A stretch of 51,188 nucleotides of DNA, taken from positions 1 to 51,188 of IMG/VR virus record IMGVR_UViG_3300042197_001420; one strand, written 5' to 3'. Made by a program: the position numbers and the translations under genes. Below, one piece after another: positions 34,656-43,589 of this stretch; position 1 is the first letter of the stretch, and each line of letters begins with the position of its first letter. Source of the stretch: a virus. The notes under the pieces were generated by a model, which saw only the letters and a program-made list of their open reading frames with translations, was not told where the DNA came from and made no database searches.

Positions 34656-35051
34656 TTATACGTTTAGATTTTTCATTGTTTTTGGATCTGGTGTAGCAGC
34701 AACTCCAAGAACCTTTGTATTGTCTATCAAAATATCTACGATAATCGAATCGGTTATATCCCCTTTGACAAAATTAACATCAACCGATAAAGGTATATTC
34801 ATAGAATACATACAATATCTTCTTATTTGTGTCATTATAGCATTCTTAATCGATCCTACCGTTATGTATTGATTCCAAAGATATCCTTCTAAATTAACTC
34901 CAAGCTCGGGTTCTCCTAGAATTTCTCCAGGAATTGTTGTGAGAATCATCTCAACCATTTGAATTAAATTAGAAACAGAATCTTCAACTTCTAAGAGGTT
35001 ACCGTTGTAATTTGGATCGTTAGGAAGTCGAAGATAGATATCCACTGCCAT
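34656..35051 (-). CDS. 25: gp25-like baseplate wedge protein
   Basis: This 131-aa protein has the GPW/gp25 lysozyme-like fold family pattern: a helix with Q-M-V-E-M-I-L-T-T-I-P-G-E at 31-43, then G-E-P-E-L-G-V-N-L-E-G-Y-L-W at 46-59, and a late strand with I-V-D-I-L-I. It is a baseplate wedge component that contacts gp6 and nucleates sheath assembly. The length equals T4 gp25 (132 aa). An 80-bp leader with two small dyads lies upstream, one of the few gaps in the structural operon. Confidence 0.85.
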   Translation of the reverse strand: MAVDIYLRLPNDPNYNGNLLEVEDSVSNLIQMVEMILTTIPGEILGEPELGVNLEGYLWNQYITVGSIKNAIMTQIRRYCMYSMNIPLSVDVNFVKGDITDSIIVDILIDNTKVLGVAATPDPKTMKNLNV

Positions 35052-35090
35052 ATTATATTATCTTATTATTTTATTATTTAAGTTCACTAG

Positions 35091-35122
35091 AGATCATCTA
35101 TTGATCTTAGAAGATACTTCTA
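35091..35122 (-). repeat. Two adjacent small inverted repeats upstream of gene 25
   Basis: AGATCA-TCTAT-TGATCT (35091-35107) and TAGAAG-ATA-CTTCTA (35108-35122) are directly adjacent perfect 6-bp dyads in the 80-bp gap before gene 25. On the minus strand they lie 40-70 bp before the ATG. They could be an RNA-processing or translation-control structure. Neither is GC-rich nor followed by a U-tract, so they are not terminators. Confidence 0.4.
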
Positions 35123-35131
35123 GATTCATTA

Positions 35132-35905
35132 TTAAGAACCTCCGGTTGTGAAGAAGAAGTCCATTCCTTCATCTCCTTTGATCTCTTCTTCTATCTTTGT
35201 TAGTTCGTCTTGTCCTTCCGATCTTATCAAATCATAATTAATTTGAATGTTACCAGGAAGATTAAAGTTAAAAGTTCCGAGTATTCTAGATAGCTGCATT
35301 TTACATTTAGCTACAACGTATCGATAGAATATCTCATCTTTCATTAGGTATTCAAAAGGCAACTTAATATAACAATGAGCAACACAATCTCTATCGGGAG
35401 TTTGACCTCCAATGAAGAGTTTATGTGAAGATCGATTATAATTATAAGAAATCGTGTGATTAATGATATGACTCGATAAATCTAACCAAGATAAATTGAG
35501 AACATAATACATCATATTTTCTGTACCTTGTCCGATAGAAACCGAATCCGAAAGAAATAAACGTTCAATTCCAAAATCTCCAGTACCATCAAATGAGAAG
35601 GTTCTACCAAAGTCTTCTTTTAATTTTTTGAAACTGAATACCGAGAAAACGCAATCGGGAAGAGTGACCGTTCGACTCTTTTTGAATTCCTGACTGTCGA
35701 AATTAGTTCTAGGGACTACAACATATCTTTCTTCTACGGCATCTTCGTATTTCTTATAAAACCAATCGGCGGATAATTTGATTATCCTTTCAATCTCTTT
35801 CACAGGAACAGTAAACGGTAGAGCACAAGCCACAGAAATTTCTTGTTGCACTAATGCAATAAATTCATCTTGTGTATTGGGTTGATTTGGTTCACAATAA
35901 TCCAT
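35132..35905 (-). CDS. Structural protein, possible neck/connector or wedge component
   Basis: This 257-aa protein has a helical N-terminus (E-I-E-R-I-I-K-L-S-A-D-W-F-Y-K-K-Y near 42-58), then a beta-rich central part. The run of helix, R-Y-V-V-V-P-R and R-T-V-T-L-P-D-C-V is similar in layout to phage adaptor or neck proteins (T4 gp13/14 class). The C-terminal 40 residues are acidic. Its ATG overlaps the stop of the upstream 455-aa gene (TAATG). The next gene downstream is gp25, so a baseplate role is also possible. Confidence 0.35.
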   Translation of the reverse strand: MDYCEPNQPNTQDEFIALVQQEISVACALPFTVPVKEIERIIKLSADWFYKKYEDAVEERYVVVPRTNFDSQEFKKSRTVTLPDCVFSVFSFKKLKEDFGRTFSFDGTGDFGIERLFLSDSVSIGQGTENMMYYVLNLSWLDLSSHIINHTISYNYNRSSHKLFIGGQTPDRDCVAHCYIKLPFEYLMKDEIFYRYVVAKCKMQLSRILGTFNFNLPGNIQINYDLIRSEGQDELTKIEEEIKGDEGMDFFFTTGGS

Positions 35906-37272
35906 TACGGTTTAAGGTATTTTTTAGTCGGTATAATTACCGTGTCACCTGCAACAAAATATCCAGGTTTTAATTTTTCGTATTCGATAACTATAACTTC
36001 TTTATTCAGTTCGGCATGAACTCCAAGTTTTCCTTTTCTGAAAACTCCTCCGTTCATTTGACCATTAAGAACAGAATTTACTCCATTGATTTCTGAAGTA
36101 TTTATTGTTACTGTTCTATTTGCCATCGAATTAGTCAATATACATCGATTAGCAATAGAATCTAAATAAAGGTTACATTCAATCAATCTACAATCTGCTA
36201 TTTCACAATCATAGAAAGTACATCCGACAAAATTACCATATTGAATTTTACAATTAACAAATTCAATATCCTTTATAGTTCCTGAGCTTTTTATTTCAGT
36301 GTCTCTTACCTGTAAAGCCGATACTGTGGTATCATAATTCAGCTCCATTGCATTATCTTTGAATTTACTATCAATTAGAAAGTCAAAAATTCTGTCTCTC
36401 AAAACCGAATAGTAATACTCTAAAGTTTTAGGATCTTCTACCAGGTCTATGCTGAATCGTATTTTATCAAATTTCTTTTTGAATATAGCATAATCTAAAT
36501 AACATTCTCGAATCTTATTTTGCTTTAGAATAATCTTTTCAAACTCGGTTATATTTTCTTTTGTGTATGCAGGTCTAAAGGTAGAATTCCAAGAAACAAC
36601 ACAAAACTCTGCAATTAGCTCGAGAGTTTCGGAAGGTCTTAAATGATAGTCTTTACCTCCTATATATTGCATTCTTAGAAATCCTTCATTTAGACATTCG
36701 AAGTTAATTCCGCACTCTACAGTATTAGGTACCGAATAGAATTTAGGATCTACGACTGATTCTTCTTTAGGTATAAATTTTTGATTGATATCAAATTTCT
36801 TAATGGACTTTGTATTGAATCCATATCTTCTAGAAGGGAAAATTTTATAGGCAAAATCTTCATTAAATTCTAGAATGAATTTAAGTTTATCTATTTTTTC
36901 TACCGTAATTCCTCTAAAGAATAGAGTTCCTTTGAATGGTCCTGCTTCCGAATCCATAAATTTGATATCAACGAACATATTATGTTCTTTTTCGGTAGAT
37001 CCGTTCTTTTCGATCCAACCGAAAAGATTAAGACAAATAAGACGTGAGTCTCGATAAGTCATAAAGGCGGTTTCTACTCTCCAAACTCCATCATCACCTC
37101 TAGTGATATTGATATTATAGGATCCTGCAGCTTCTTTAGAAACTTTTCTCTTTAGAGCTTTACTCAAACCACTTAATACAGAAGAAGGAGTCATATCCGA
37201 ATTAAATTCAGATATGACCCTTACTAAAGTTTTTTCAAATAGTGGAGAATATGATAGGCTATCGTACTTCAA
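35905..37272 (-). CDS. Structural protein with pentapeptide-like beta-helix
   Basis: This is a 455-aa protein. Residues 1-330 are mixed alpha/beta with no recognised family. Residues about 335-417 show pentapeptide-like spacing (F-V-N-C-K, F-V-G-C-T, F-Y-D-C-E, I-A-D-C-R, L-I-E-C-N), a right-handed quadrilateral beta-helix, with unusually regular Cys in successive turns. The C-terminus returns to a mixed fold. The start codon is TTG (37270-37272), with no ATG in frame for the first 26 codons. It lies between the S1 protein gene and the possible connector. The function is unknown; a virion or assembly protein is plausible. Confidence 0.45.
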   Translation of the reverse strand: MKYDSLSYSPLFEKTLVRVISEFNSDMTPSSVLSGLSKALKRKVSKEAAGSYNINITRGDDGVWRVETAFMTYRDSRLICLNLFGWIEKNGSTEKEHNMFVDIKFMDSEAGPFKGTLFFRGITVEKIDKLKFILEFNEDFAYKIFPSRRYGFNTKSIKKFDINQKFIPKEESVVDPKFYSVPNTVECGINFECLNEGFLRMQYIGGKDYHLRPSETLELIAEFCVVSWNSTFRPAYTKENITEFEKIILKQNKIRECYLDYAIFKKKFDKIRFSIDLVEDPKTLEYYYSVLRDRIFDFLIDSKFKDNAMELNYDTTVSALQVRDTEIKSSGTIKDIEFVNCKIQYGNFVGCTFYDCEIADCRLIECNLYLDSIANRCILTNSMANRTVTINTSEINGVNSVLNGQMNGGVFRKGKLGVHAELNKEVIVIEYEKLKPGYFVAGDTVIIPTKKYLKP

Positions 37273-37301
37273 TTGTAAGCTTCTTTTTTCTATATATTCA
37301 C

Positions 37302-38486
37302 CTACATAGTAAAGTCTACCTTCTTGGATTCTTTGTCTATTTTTACTATTTTTACTTCGATTTCCTGACCTACTTCGAATTCAGTATTTTCTTCTAGATA
37401 AGATTTGTGTAATAGACCTACCACTTTAGGCTCAATTTCAACAAATACTCCGTATCGAACAACTCGTTTTACTCGACCAGTAACTACTGAAGGAATCTTG
37501 AATCGATTTTCAATATCATCCCATGCATCGATTTTAGGTTCTGGAAGAAATTGACTTAAAACGATTTTATCATTGTCTATGATTTCGGAAACAAAGAATT
37601 TGATAGATTCCCCGGCCTTAATTCGACCATCTTCAAATTTCTCTAGAAGTTCTTTTGAAATATCTTTCTTGGCAATTAAACCAGTAAGACACTCATTAAA
37701 TTCAACGAAGATTCCATGACGAGAACACCCTGTAACGAATCCTTCATACTCATTACCAAATTGTAATTGCTTAATAGCCGTAGGAATAAGATTTTTTAAG
37801 TAATCTCTATGAGAAACAACGATATAATCTTTTTCTTTAGAGTAATTAATCGGAACTACATAGATATTTTTAGCGATCAAAGAGTCAAAGTTAACTAATT
37901 TATTCATTCCTCCGAGAGATCCTGGCATAAAGCATTGAACTCCATCGATATCAACAAAATATCCGCCATGAATAAGTTCTTTAACTTGTGCTGCATAAGC
38001 AATAGGTTCTCCGATAGAAGATCTAATTTCTTCTTTCTTCTTAGAGAGAATGTTTTTAGAATAAGATACGATGATATTGGAAGAACTACTTCCAAAAGAT
38101 TTTCCAATTTTTTCAACTAAGACCTCGATAGGAAAGTCTTTTTGAATGTATTTTAGATATGAAGTTTCTTCTTTGGATAGATCCAACATGGCGTCTTCTC
38201 GCCAATTAATATCGACCATTGCGTATTTATTATTGATCGAAACAACTTTACCACTTCTAACTTCACCATTAACAGGTTCTACGAAATTTAGACTCTTTCC
38301 TGAATAGAGTTCATAAAGTTCTTGTGCATAAGGAGCATTACTAAAGACTTTTGTGTCGTCTCCTGGATGCTTCTTAATTTTTTTGTTTTCTCTAAGTCTT
38401 CCTGGACAATCCGAATTATATTCATCCCAGTCAAATCCTGGAATAGCTTCGAAAACGACGTTAGAATTTAGATGTTTTTTTTGCAT
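37302..38486 (-). CDS. S1-domain RNA-binding protein (ribosomal protein S1-like)
   Basis: This 394-aa protein has four S1-type OB repeats at about 73-144, 161-226, 244-312 and 332-394. The last two are clearest: G-F-V-T-G-C-S-R-H-G-I-F-V-E-F ... G-L-I, and G-R-V-K-R-V-V-R-Y-G-V-F-V-E-I ... G-L-L-H-K-S. The architecture resembles a short bacterial ribosomal protein S1. It would bind mRNA or ribosomes and could favour phage mRNAs, all of which seem to lack Shine-Dalgarno sites. It is embedded among tail genes (30-bp gaps on each side), not with replication genes. The ATG precedes M-Q-K-K. Alternatives are an RNA chaperone or an RNase-associated factor. Confidence 0.85.
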   Translation of the reverse strand: MQKKHLNSNVVFEAIPGFDWDEYNSDCPGRLRENKKIKKHPGDDTKVFSNAPYAQELYELYSGKSLNFVEPVNGEVRSGKVVSINNKYAMVDINWREDAMLDLSKEETSYLKYIQKDFPIEVLVEKIGKSFGSSSSNIIVSYSKNILSKKKEEIRSSIGEPIAYAAQVKELIHGGYFVDIDGVQCFMPGSLGGMNKLVNFDSLIAKNIYVVPINYSKEKDYIVVSHRDYLKNLIPTAIKQLQFGNEYEGFVTGCSRHGIFVEFNECLTGLIAKKDISKELLEKFEDGRIKAGESIKFFVSEIIDNDKIVLSQFLPEPKIDAWDDIENRFKIPSVVTGRVKRVVRYGVFVEIEPKVVGLLHKSYLEENTEFEVGQEIEVKIVKIDKESKKVDFTM

Positions 38487-38516
38487 TTGTTTTTATTTTA
38501 GAGGGTTATTAAATTA

Positions 38517-39014
38517 CTAGGTGAGTCCTCCTTGCAGAAGAGGATTATTAGGCATCCCTGTAATAGGAAGAGGAGCAGCATTAGGAATTGCAGCAGGACC
38601 AGCTCCTTGAGAAACTAAACCAGGAGGAATAGTTACTTTTACGTCTGCAGTTTTTAGATATTTGTCCACTTCATCCGAAATAACTTGTGCTAATATAGGA
38701 GCTATATCCGATGACATCCATTCTGAAACTGAATCGGAAATAGCGTTTGCCCATTCATTAGCGGTTACTCTTTTTATTAGGTCTCCTGCAACTACCTGTG
38801 AAGCTAGATTATCCGCTGTTCCGAATTTAACTACCATTGAGGCTTTTGATATATTTCCTAGGGCAGTGGATATACTCTTTGAATTAGTTTTTGCTCCTAC
38901 TGAAGCACCTCCGTCGAGATATTTTCTTAAAGATTTTTTTACAGCATCCTTCTTAAATTCATTTTTAAGAGCGTTTTCTATTCCAGTCTTTAGAGTACTT
39001 TTAATTAGTGGCAT
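38517..39014 (-). CDS. Small virion protein, unknown
   Basis: This 165-aa protein has a Lys-rich helical N-terminus, an Ala/Ser-rich central part and a Pro/Gly-rich C-terminal tail (I-P-P-G-L-V-S-Q-G-A-G-P onward). It has no membrane segment or recognised family. It lies 7 bp from the gp5-like spike gene upstream and 30 bp from the S1 gene downstream. The flexible tail and position suggest a hub-associated or assembly protein. Confidence 0.4.
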   Translation of the reverse strand: MPLIKSTLKTGIENALKNEFKKDAVKKSLRKYLDGGASVGAKTNSKSISTALGNISKASMVVKFGTADNLASQVVAGDLIKRVTANEWANAISDSVSEWMSSDIAPILAQVISDEVDKYLKTADVKVTIPPGLVSQGAGPAAIPNAAPLPITGMPNNPLLQGGLT

Positions 39015-39021
39015 ATCTTAA

Positions 39022-39813
39022 TTATTTAACTGTGGTTTTAGGTGTTCCTCCCTTCCCCGATAAATGAGTTGCTTCTATCATCGGTTGCATTGGAGGAGAA
39101 GTGGGTGCACCGAGGTTTCCGACATGAGTGTGTTGATTAAATAGAGTTAAAAAAGAATTTCCTAAAATTACTTTTTCGGAAGCCCCTTTGCCTAATTCTA
39201 TAGTATTCGAATGATCGATACTAACATTTACAGCTTTAATTTTAACGTCTGTGTCGGTTGTAACTTCTATATCACTGGCTTGAGTAATTTTTAATTTTCC
39301 GTCGTCGAAAATTTCAGCCTTACTGCTTCCTGAAGCAGTCTGTATCAATATAGATTTGTCGTTTTTAATGTTAATTTGTGTTTGCTGATAATCCAACATA
39401 AGTCCTTTTTCTTCGGTAAAGAAAATCTTCAGAGATCCTGCAGTTACCGTATCATAGACTATTATATGCGAGTTTTCGTAAGAGTTTTCAATTTCTGCCT
39501 TAGCTTCATCGGAAATTTTTTGATTAAAGTAATACTCGGGATGATAAATGTTTCCGGCATCAAATCGAACAGAAACAATAGATCCTAGCTTAGGTACCGA
39601 AAACATTCCTCCTCCCGTAGAAGATCCTGCCGTAAAGTTATTTGCCGGATATGCCCAAGGGATATCCGCTGTAGGAATTTGATCGAATTTCCCATAAACC
39701 TTAATTTTTACTCTACCATTTTTAAGAGGATCTGCTATATCCACAACCTCTCCTAACCATGCAGTAGAATCCAGATCATCTTTTTGAAATCGGTTTAGTG
39801 TATCGAAAGGCAT
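39022..39813 (-). CDS. 5: gp5-like baseplate spike without lysozyme domain
   Basis: This 263-aa spike protein would form the membrane-puncturing needle. Residues about 16-100 are an OB-fold: W-L-G-E-V-V-D-I-A-D-P ... G-R-V-K-I-K-V-Y-G ... I-P-W-A-Y-P ... P-K-L-G-S-I-V-S-V-R-F, as in gp5/VgrG/gpV. From about 115 the sequence becomes alternating short strands with Asp, Lys and Thr (K-I-T-Q-A-S-D-I-E-V-T-T-D-T-D-V-K-I-K-A), a triple-stranded beta-helix. It ends with H-T-H-V-G. T4 gp5 has a lysozyme domain between these parts, and here it is absent. It lies directly downstream of the gp27-like hub region, the usual partner. Confidence 0.82.
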   Translation of the reverse strand: MPFDTLNRFQKDDLDSTAWLGEVVDIADPLKNGRVKIKVYGKFDQIPTADIPWAYPANNFTAGSSTGGGMFSVPKLGSIVSVRFDAGNIYHPEYYFNQKISDEAKAEIENSYENSHIIVYDTVTAGSLKIFFTEEKGLMLDYQQTQINIKNDKSILIQTASGSSKAEIFDDGKLKITQASDIEVTTDTDVKIKAVNVSIDHSNTIELGKGASEKVILGNSFLTLFNQHTHVGNLGAPTSPPMQPMIEATHLSGKGGTPKTTVK

Positions 39814-39840
39814 ACTTTTTATATGTGAAAATTAGAATCG

Positions 39841-41385
39841 TTATTCAGAAAGAGGTTTAGAATCATTATTTAGAGAAGGATTTTCCGGTGAAGATCCTTG
39901 AGATGTAGAATCTGGGCCGTTATCATTACTTAGAGAAGGTAAAAAATCATCGAAGAATTTACCTCCTCCAAATATCTTCGTTTTATTCTGTAAAGATGAT
40001 GATCCTTGTCCGAATGAATCTATTTTTGTATTTGAATCGGTTGTAGGATTTTTTCTTGAAGCATTTTTTCCTACTTCTTGAAGAGCAAATTGAGCCGCTG
40101 CTCCAACGTTTCCGGTTTGTGCTATTGTAGAAGCTTGAGCAGCAGAGAATCCCCAAACATTCCCTAAAAATAATTGTCTTATCGGTGCAGCAGCTCTAAG
40201 AACCTCTGCAACAGCTCTTCTCGCTGCGTCTTTTGCTGCTTGAGGAAGTCTTTCTATAGAAGATTCTAAAAGGCTTAATCCGTATATATTACCGTCTTCG
40301 CTACCTAATGCATCTTTTATTTTCTTTATGTTTGGTAGCTTAAAAGGCGCAAGGACTCTTTCAATTTCCGAGTTTAATCTGGCTAAGAATCTATCTCTTA
40401 GGTCACCGGGACCTTGAACTGACAATTCAGAAGAATTTGAAGGTAGGGTACTAGGTGCATCGAGTGCTAGAGAATCAAGAGCCCCATTCGTAAAGTCCGA
40501 AACTGCTTTATTATGATGGAATCTAAAGATATTTGCCTCTTTAACGTTTCCAAATTTGAAAACTATTTTTTGTGCTTTTAGAGCTAACTCTTTATTAGAA
40601 AGAGAGGCTAATATAGTATTTGATTCATCTGGCAAAAATTCACAATACTCGAAATTAAGCATAATTCTCGATATATTAGGATTAACATAATCAAGATTTG
40701 CTGTATTTGAGTATCCGTTAGGATCCTCTCCTAAGAATTTATCAACTTCCTGTTTATCCTTTTCTTTTATAGATTTAAGAGGTTTTTTGTTCAATCCGGT
40801 TCCTACCGTAGAATCCGAAGGAATGTCTTGCCATCTTTGAGGAGTTCCTCCTCGATTTATAGATCTTGCTTCGTAACAATAAATAGCTACTTTAAACCTT
40901 CTTAGATTTAGAGGAACGATTTCTCGTCTATATTCCCAATCAAAACAGGCCTTTCGATAAAGATCCATTAAAGCTGTTATTCTCAAATCTATAGATTCGT
41001 CCAAGCAATTTATCGTTATCTTTTTATCTTTTATGAGAGGAGAGTATGTCGATTCTTGAAATGCATGTTTCCAGGCTTCATCTAAACCTTCAATTGATTG
41101 AAAGAACCAAGGAGTTTCAGAATTAATTCTCTTCATAAGTTTAATAAAAGAAATTAGATACTCCTTTCTTACCGTATCTCCTATTCGATCTAAATATCCG
41201 CAAGCAGTATTCAAAAGAGGTTTTTCGGAAAGTAAACCTGATTCAGGTTGATCGAATAGAAAAAATAGCTTAAATCCTAAATACGTTGGATCTTGATATT
41301 TAATCAAAGGATTCGTCGTATAATTAAGATTAGATTTTTTGAATCCTTCTATCGATGGATCTGTATAAAAAGTTGTAGATGCCAT
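39841..41385 (-). CDS. Large structural protein of the hub region, unknown
   Basis: This 514-aa protein has a mixed, aromatic N-terminal 290 residues, an Ala-rich helical segment at about 385-440 (A-A-K-D-A-A-R-R-A-V-A-E-V-L) and a disordered Ser/Asn/Pro-rich C-terminal 60 residues. It has no signal or membrane segment. It lies between the gp27-like hub and the gp5-like spike. It could be a hub or tape-associated protein, but no family was recognised. Confidence 0.45.
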   Translation of the reverse strand: MASTTFYTDPSIEGFKKSNLNYTTNPLIKYQDPTYLGFKLFFLFDQPESGLLSEKPLLNTACGYLDRIGDTVRKEYLISFIKLMKRINSETPWFFQSIEGLDEAWKHAFQESTYSPLIKDKKITINCLDESIDLRITALMDLYRKACFDWEYRREIVPLNLRRFKVAIYCYEARSINRGGTPQRWQDIPSDSTVGTGLNKKPLKSIKEKDKQEVDKFLGEDPNGYSNTANLDYVNPNISRIMLNFEYCEFLPDESNTILASLSNKELALKAQKIVFKFGNVKEANIFRFHHNKAVSDFTNGALDSLALDAPSTLPSNSSELSVQGPGDLRDRFLARLNSEIERVLAPFKLPNIKKIKDALGSEDGNIYGLSLLESSIERLPQAAKDAARRAVAEVLRAAAPIRQLFLGNVWGFSAAQASTIAQTGNVGAAAQFALQEVGKNASRKNPTTDSNTKIDSFGQGSSSLQNKTKIFGGGKFFDDFLPSLSNDNGPDSTSQGSSPENPSLNNDSKPLSE

Positions 41386-41394
41386 AATTTAAGT

Positions 41395-43005
41395 TTACTT
41401 CGGTGGTGTATTTTTAGCAGGTATAGGCCATTCTCTTCGAATTAGAGTTAATCGTTGATTTATTCCTTCTCCCTCTCTATATTTATACTTTATGTCGGAG
41501 ATTACGTAATAACCGCTTAAAAATTCATTTTTTACCTGAGCTTGAGTGTCTCCAGTTCCTTGAGATCGACTATCGTTAGGTTCATCCTTAGAGGCTGCAC
41601 CAGAAAACATCCCAGTTCCTTCTCCGGGTTTTTGAGGTGGTTTATTTTCGCCTAAAGCCTCGTCTCTGGATTGTAAAGCCGAGGTATTAGTGTTTATGGA
41701 AGTTTCATATATCAGAATAGGAATTCTCTGATATTTGTAGAGATAGTGATTCATGCCGTCTAAATCCACAATCAGTCTGGTCTTTTTAAGTTCTTCCAGG
41801 TTTTGGTAATTTAGAATTTGTGCATAACAAAAGTTATCATGAACATTTCCACCGAAAGCTAATCCGGCCTGTTTACCCATCCATTTATATTTCGATTCTT
41901 CTTTGTAAAGAGGAACCGGAAATGTAGGTGGGCCGTCTGATCTTCTTCCTTTAAGAAGAATGTAATTGTCTTCTGCTCCGGGTGTAGTAAAAGGATCGAC
42001 AAAAGCGTCTTGATATTCAATCGCGGATTCTTCGATATTTAACCATTGTGCGTATCTTTTATACCCATTATCCATCCAAACTCTTCCTGAAGAATTTTCT
42101 AAACTATAATCCTTAATGAATACGTTTTTACCGGACATAGTATTCAAATTCGTAAGAACTAAACTTCCCTTTTGTGAGTCTGGATCGTCTAGATCTCCTT
42201 TTCCCTGCATACCTGACATTGGAATACTATCTGAAATGTTTATTTCTTCGGATTTGTCTTCTAAAGAAAATTGCTTATTTACATTAACGAAACATAAATA
42301 GTAGTAAGGATCTATATACCAATCGAAGAAAGAATCCTCATCCTTGTATGCCGAAAGGACTGTTTGTTCGATAAAAGTTTGATATGTTTCCGAAGGAATA
42401 AGTCTAGTCATTGCATCGTCTGTCGATGTTTCGTTAGAAGCATAACCTAATCCTAACTCTTCACACATATCTCCTAAATGCTCGAATGAAGTATTTGAAG
42501 GAAATGACTTGTAGGTTTCTGAGTAGAATTTGGGAATTCTCATCATTCCATTAATAAAGTATTGCTGATCCTCCGGATCGCCTATAACTCTAACTATAAC
42601 AAAGTCTATACGAATAGCTTTTTGATTGTCAGGATCTGGAGGTCTAATATAAACAGAAACAACATCTCCGTCCACTGGACCACTGATATTAAATTTTCTT
42701 GATGTGTCAGAAAAAGTAAGAAGTAAACGAGGAATTCTTCCGTTAGTGTCTATTTCAAAGTCATCAATCTCGTCTTCTTCTAGCATCATTGTATTGATAG
42801 CTATCATAGGCATATATGCACCGGCCCTTGAAGATTCTTTAAAGTCTAAGGGTCTCATGTTACCAGACATGTCACCCTTAGACTCTTCCGATTCTGTATC
42901 TGTAATAAATAATTCGTCTATTAGAAGTTTACCGCTTTTATCTGTAGGTGATTTCTTAAAATTTGGCTCAATTATAGAGACGATTGATCTTTCATAATTA
43001 CTCAT
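41395..43005 (-). CDS. gp27-like baseplate hub protein
   Basis: This 536-aa protein has a middle region (about residues 170-235) with the layout of gp27/gpD-type hub proteins: F-E-H-L-G-D-M-C-E-E-L-G-L-G-Y, then Y-Q-T-F-I-E-Q-T-V-L-S-A-Y-K-D-E-D-S-F-F-D-W-Y-I-D-P-Y-Y-Y-L-C-F. The C-terminus ends with G-Y-Y-V-I-S-D-I-K-Y-K-Y and a final R-L-T-L-I-R-R-E-W-P, typical of tail hubs. It would form the central tube platform that carries the gp5 spike. Its ATG overlaps the upstream stop as ATGA. A linker of about 60 residues near 450-510 is Gly/Ser/Pro-rich. Confidence 0.6.
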   Translation of the reverse strand: MSNYERSIVSIIEPNFKKSPTDKSGKLLIDELFITDTESEESKGDMSGNMRPLDFKESSRAGAYMPMIAINTMMLEEDEIDDFEIDTNGRIPRLLLTFSDTSRKFNISGPVDGDVVSVYIRPPDPDNQKAIRIDFVIVRVIGDPEDQQYFINGMMRIPKFYSETYKSFPSNTSFEHLGDMCEELGLGYASNETSTDDAMTRLIPSETYQTFIEQTVLSAYKDEDSFFDWYIDPYYYLCFVNVNKQFSLEDKSEEINISDSIPMSGMQGKGDLDDPDSQKGSLVLTNLNTMSGKNVFIKDYSLENSSGRVWMDNGYKRYAQWLNIEESAIEYQDAFVDPFTTPGAEDNYILLKGRRSDGPPTFPVPLYKEESKYKWMGKQAGLAFGGNVHDNFCYAQILNYQNLEELKKTRLIVDLDGMNHYLYKYQRIPILIYETSINTNTSALQSRDEALGENKPPQKPGEGTGMFSGAASKDEPNDSRSQGTGDTQAQVKNEFLSGYYVISDIKYKYREGEGINQRLTLIRREWPIPAKNTPPK

Positions 43006-43577
43006 ATCACGTTATTATTAGAGGATAAATCATTTGAACTTGTAAATCTAGGACTTGATATCGAAGGTGCAAAAATAAGTCTGCTTCCATCGGTAGAGAA
43101 AGGAACTTCTCCGGGTCTAAGTAGATTTGTAGGTTTAGGATCCGAAGATCCATTTTTTCTTTTTGCAGCTAGCTTGGCTAACTGTTTCATTCTAGAAATA
43201 TCTTTTTGACTTGCCCTTGTAGGATCAAGAAAAAGAGCTTTTGTATCTTTTACTAGGTTATTAGATTTTACTGATTTTATGTAAGCTCTATCAATAGATT
43301 CTTTAGAGAAGATCAAAACTACATCTAAAAGATTCATAGAAAACGGATTAGAAATTTGATTAAACTTAAGAAATCCGTCTAAATAATCTAGATTTCCGTA
43401 ATTTTCCCAGACTATCAAATCCGGTCTACATAAATGTCTTTCTTCTACAAGAACAACTCGATCTACTCTTAATTCAGGAGCAAAATAATTTACTTCTAAA
43501 TTCAATTCGAGAAGATCGATCATAGTTACGTCTTCTCGGATCATTTCGTCTTTTAGATCTATTAGCTTTATGTACAT
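43002..43577 (-). CDS. gp53-like baseplate wedge protein
   Basis: This is a 191-aa protein. Residues 50-89 (C-R-P-D-L-I-V-W-E-N-Y-G-N-L-D-Y-L-D-G-F-L-K-F-N ... N-P-F-S-M-N-L-L-D-V-V-L-I, read in parts) match the gp53/LysM-like signature: R-P-D-L-I, Y-G, then a helix, N, and a final strand. The C-terminal 60 residues are basic then Ser/Asn/Pro-rich and look disordered. The gp53 class completes the wedge and contacts the hub. The stop overlaps the hub ATG by 4 bases. The motif match is short, so the call is moderate. Confidence 0.5.
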   Translation of the reverse strand: MYIKLIDLKDEMIREDVTMIDLLELNLEVNYFAPELRVDRVVLVEERHLCRPDLIVWENYGNLDYLDGFLKFNQISNPFSMNLLDVVLIFSKESIDRAYIKSVKSNNLVKDTKALFLDPTRASQKDISRMKQLAKLAAKRKNGSSDPKPTNLLRPGEVPFSTDGSRLIFAPSISSPRFTSSNDLSSNNNVI

Positions 43578-43589
43578 AATTCAAAAATT

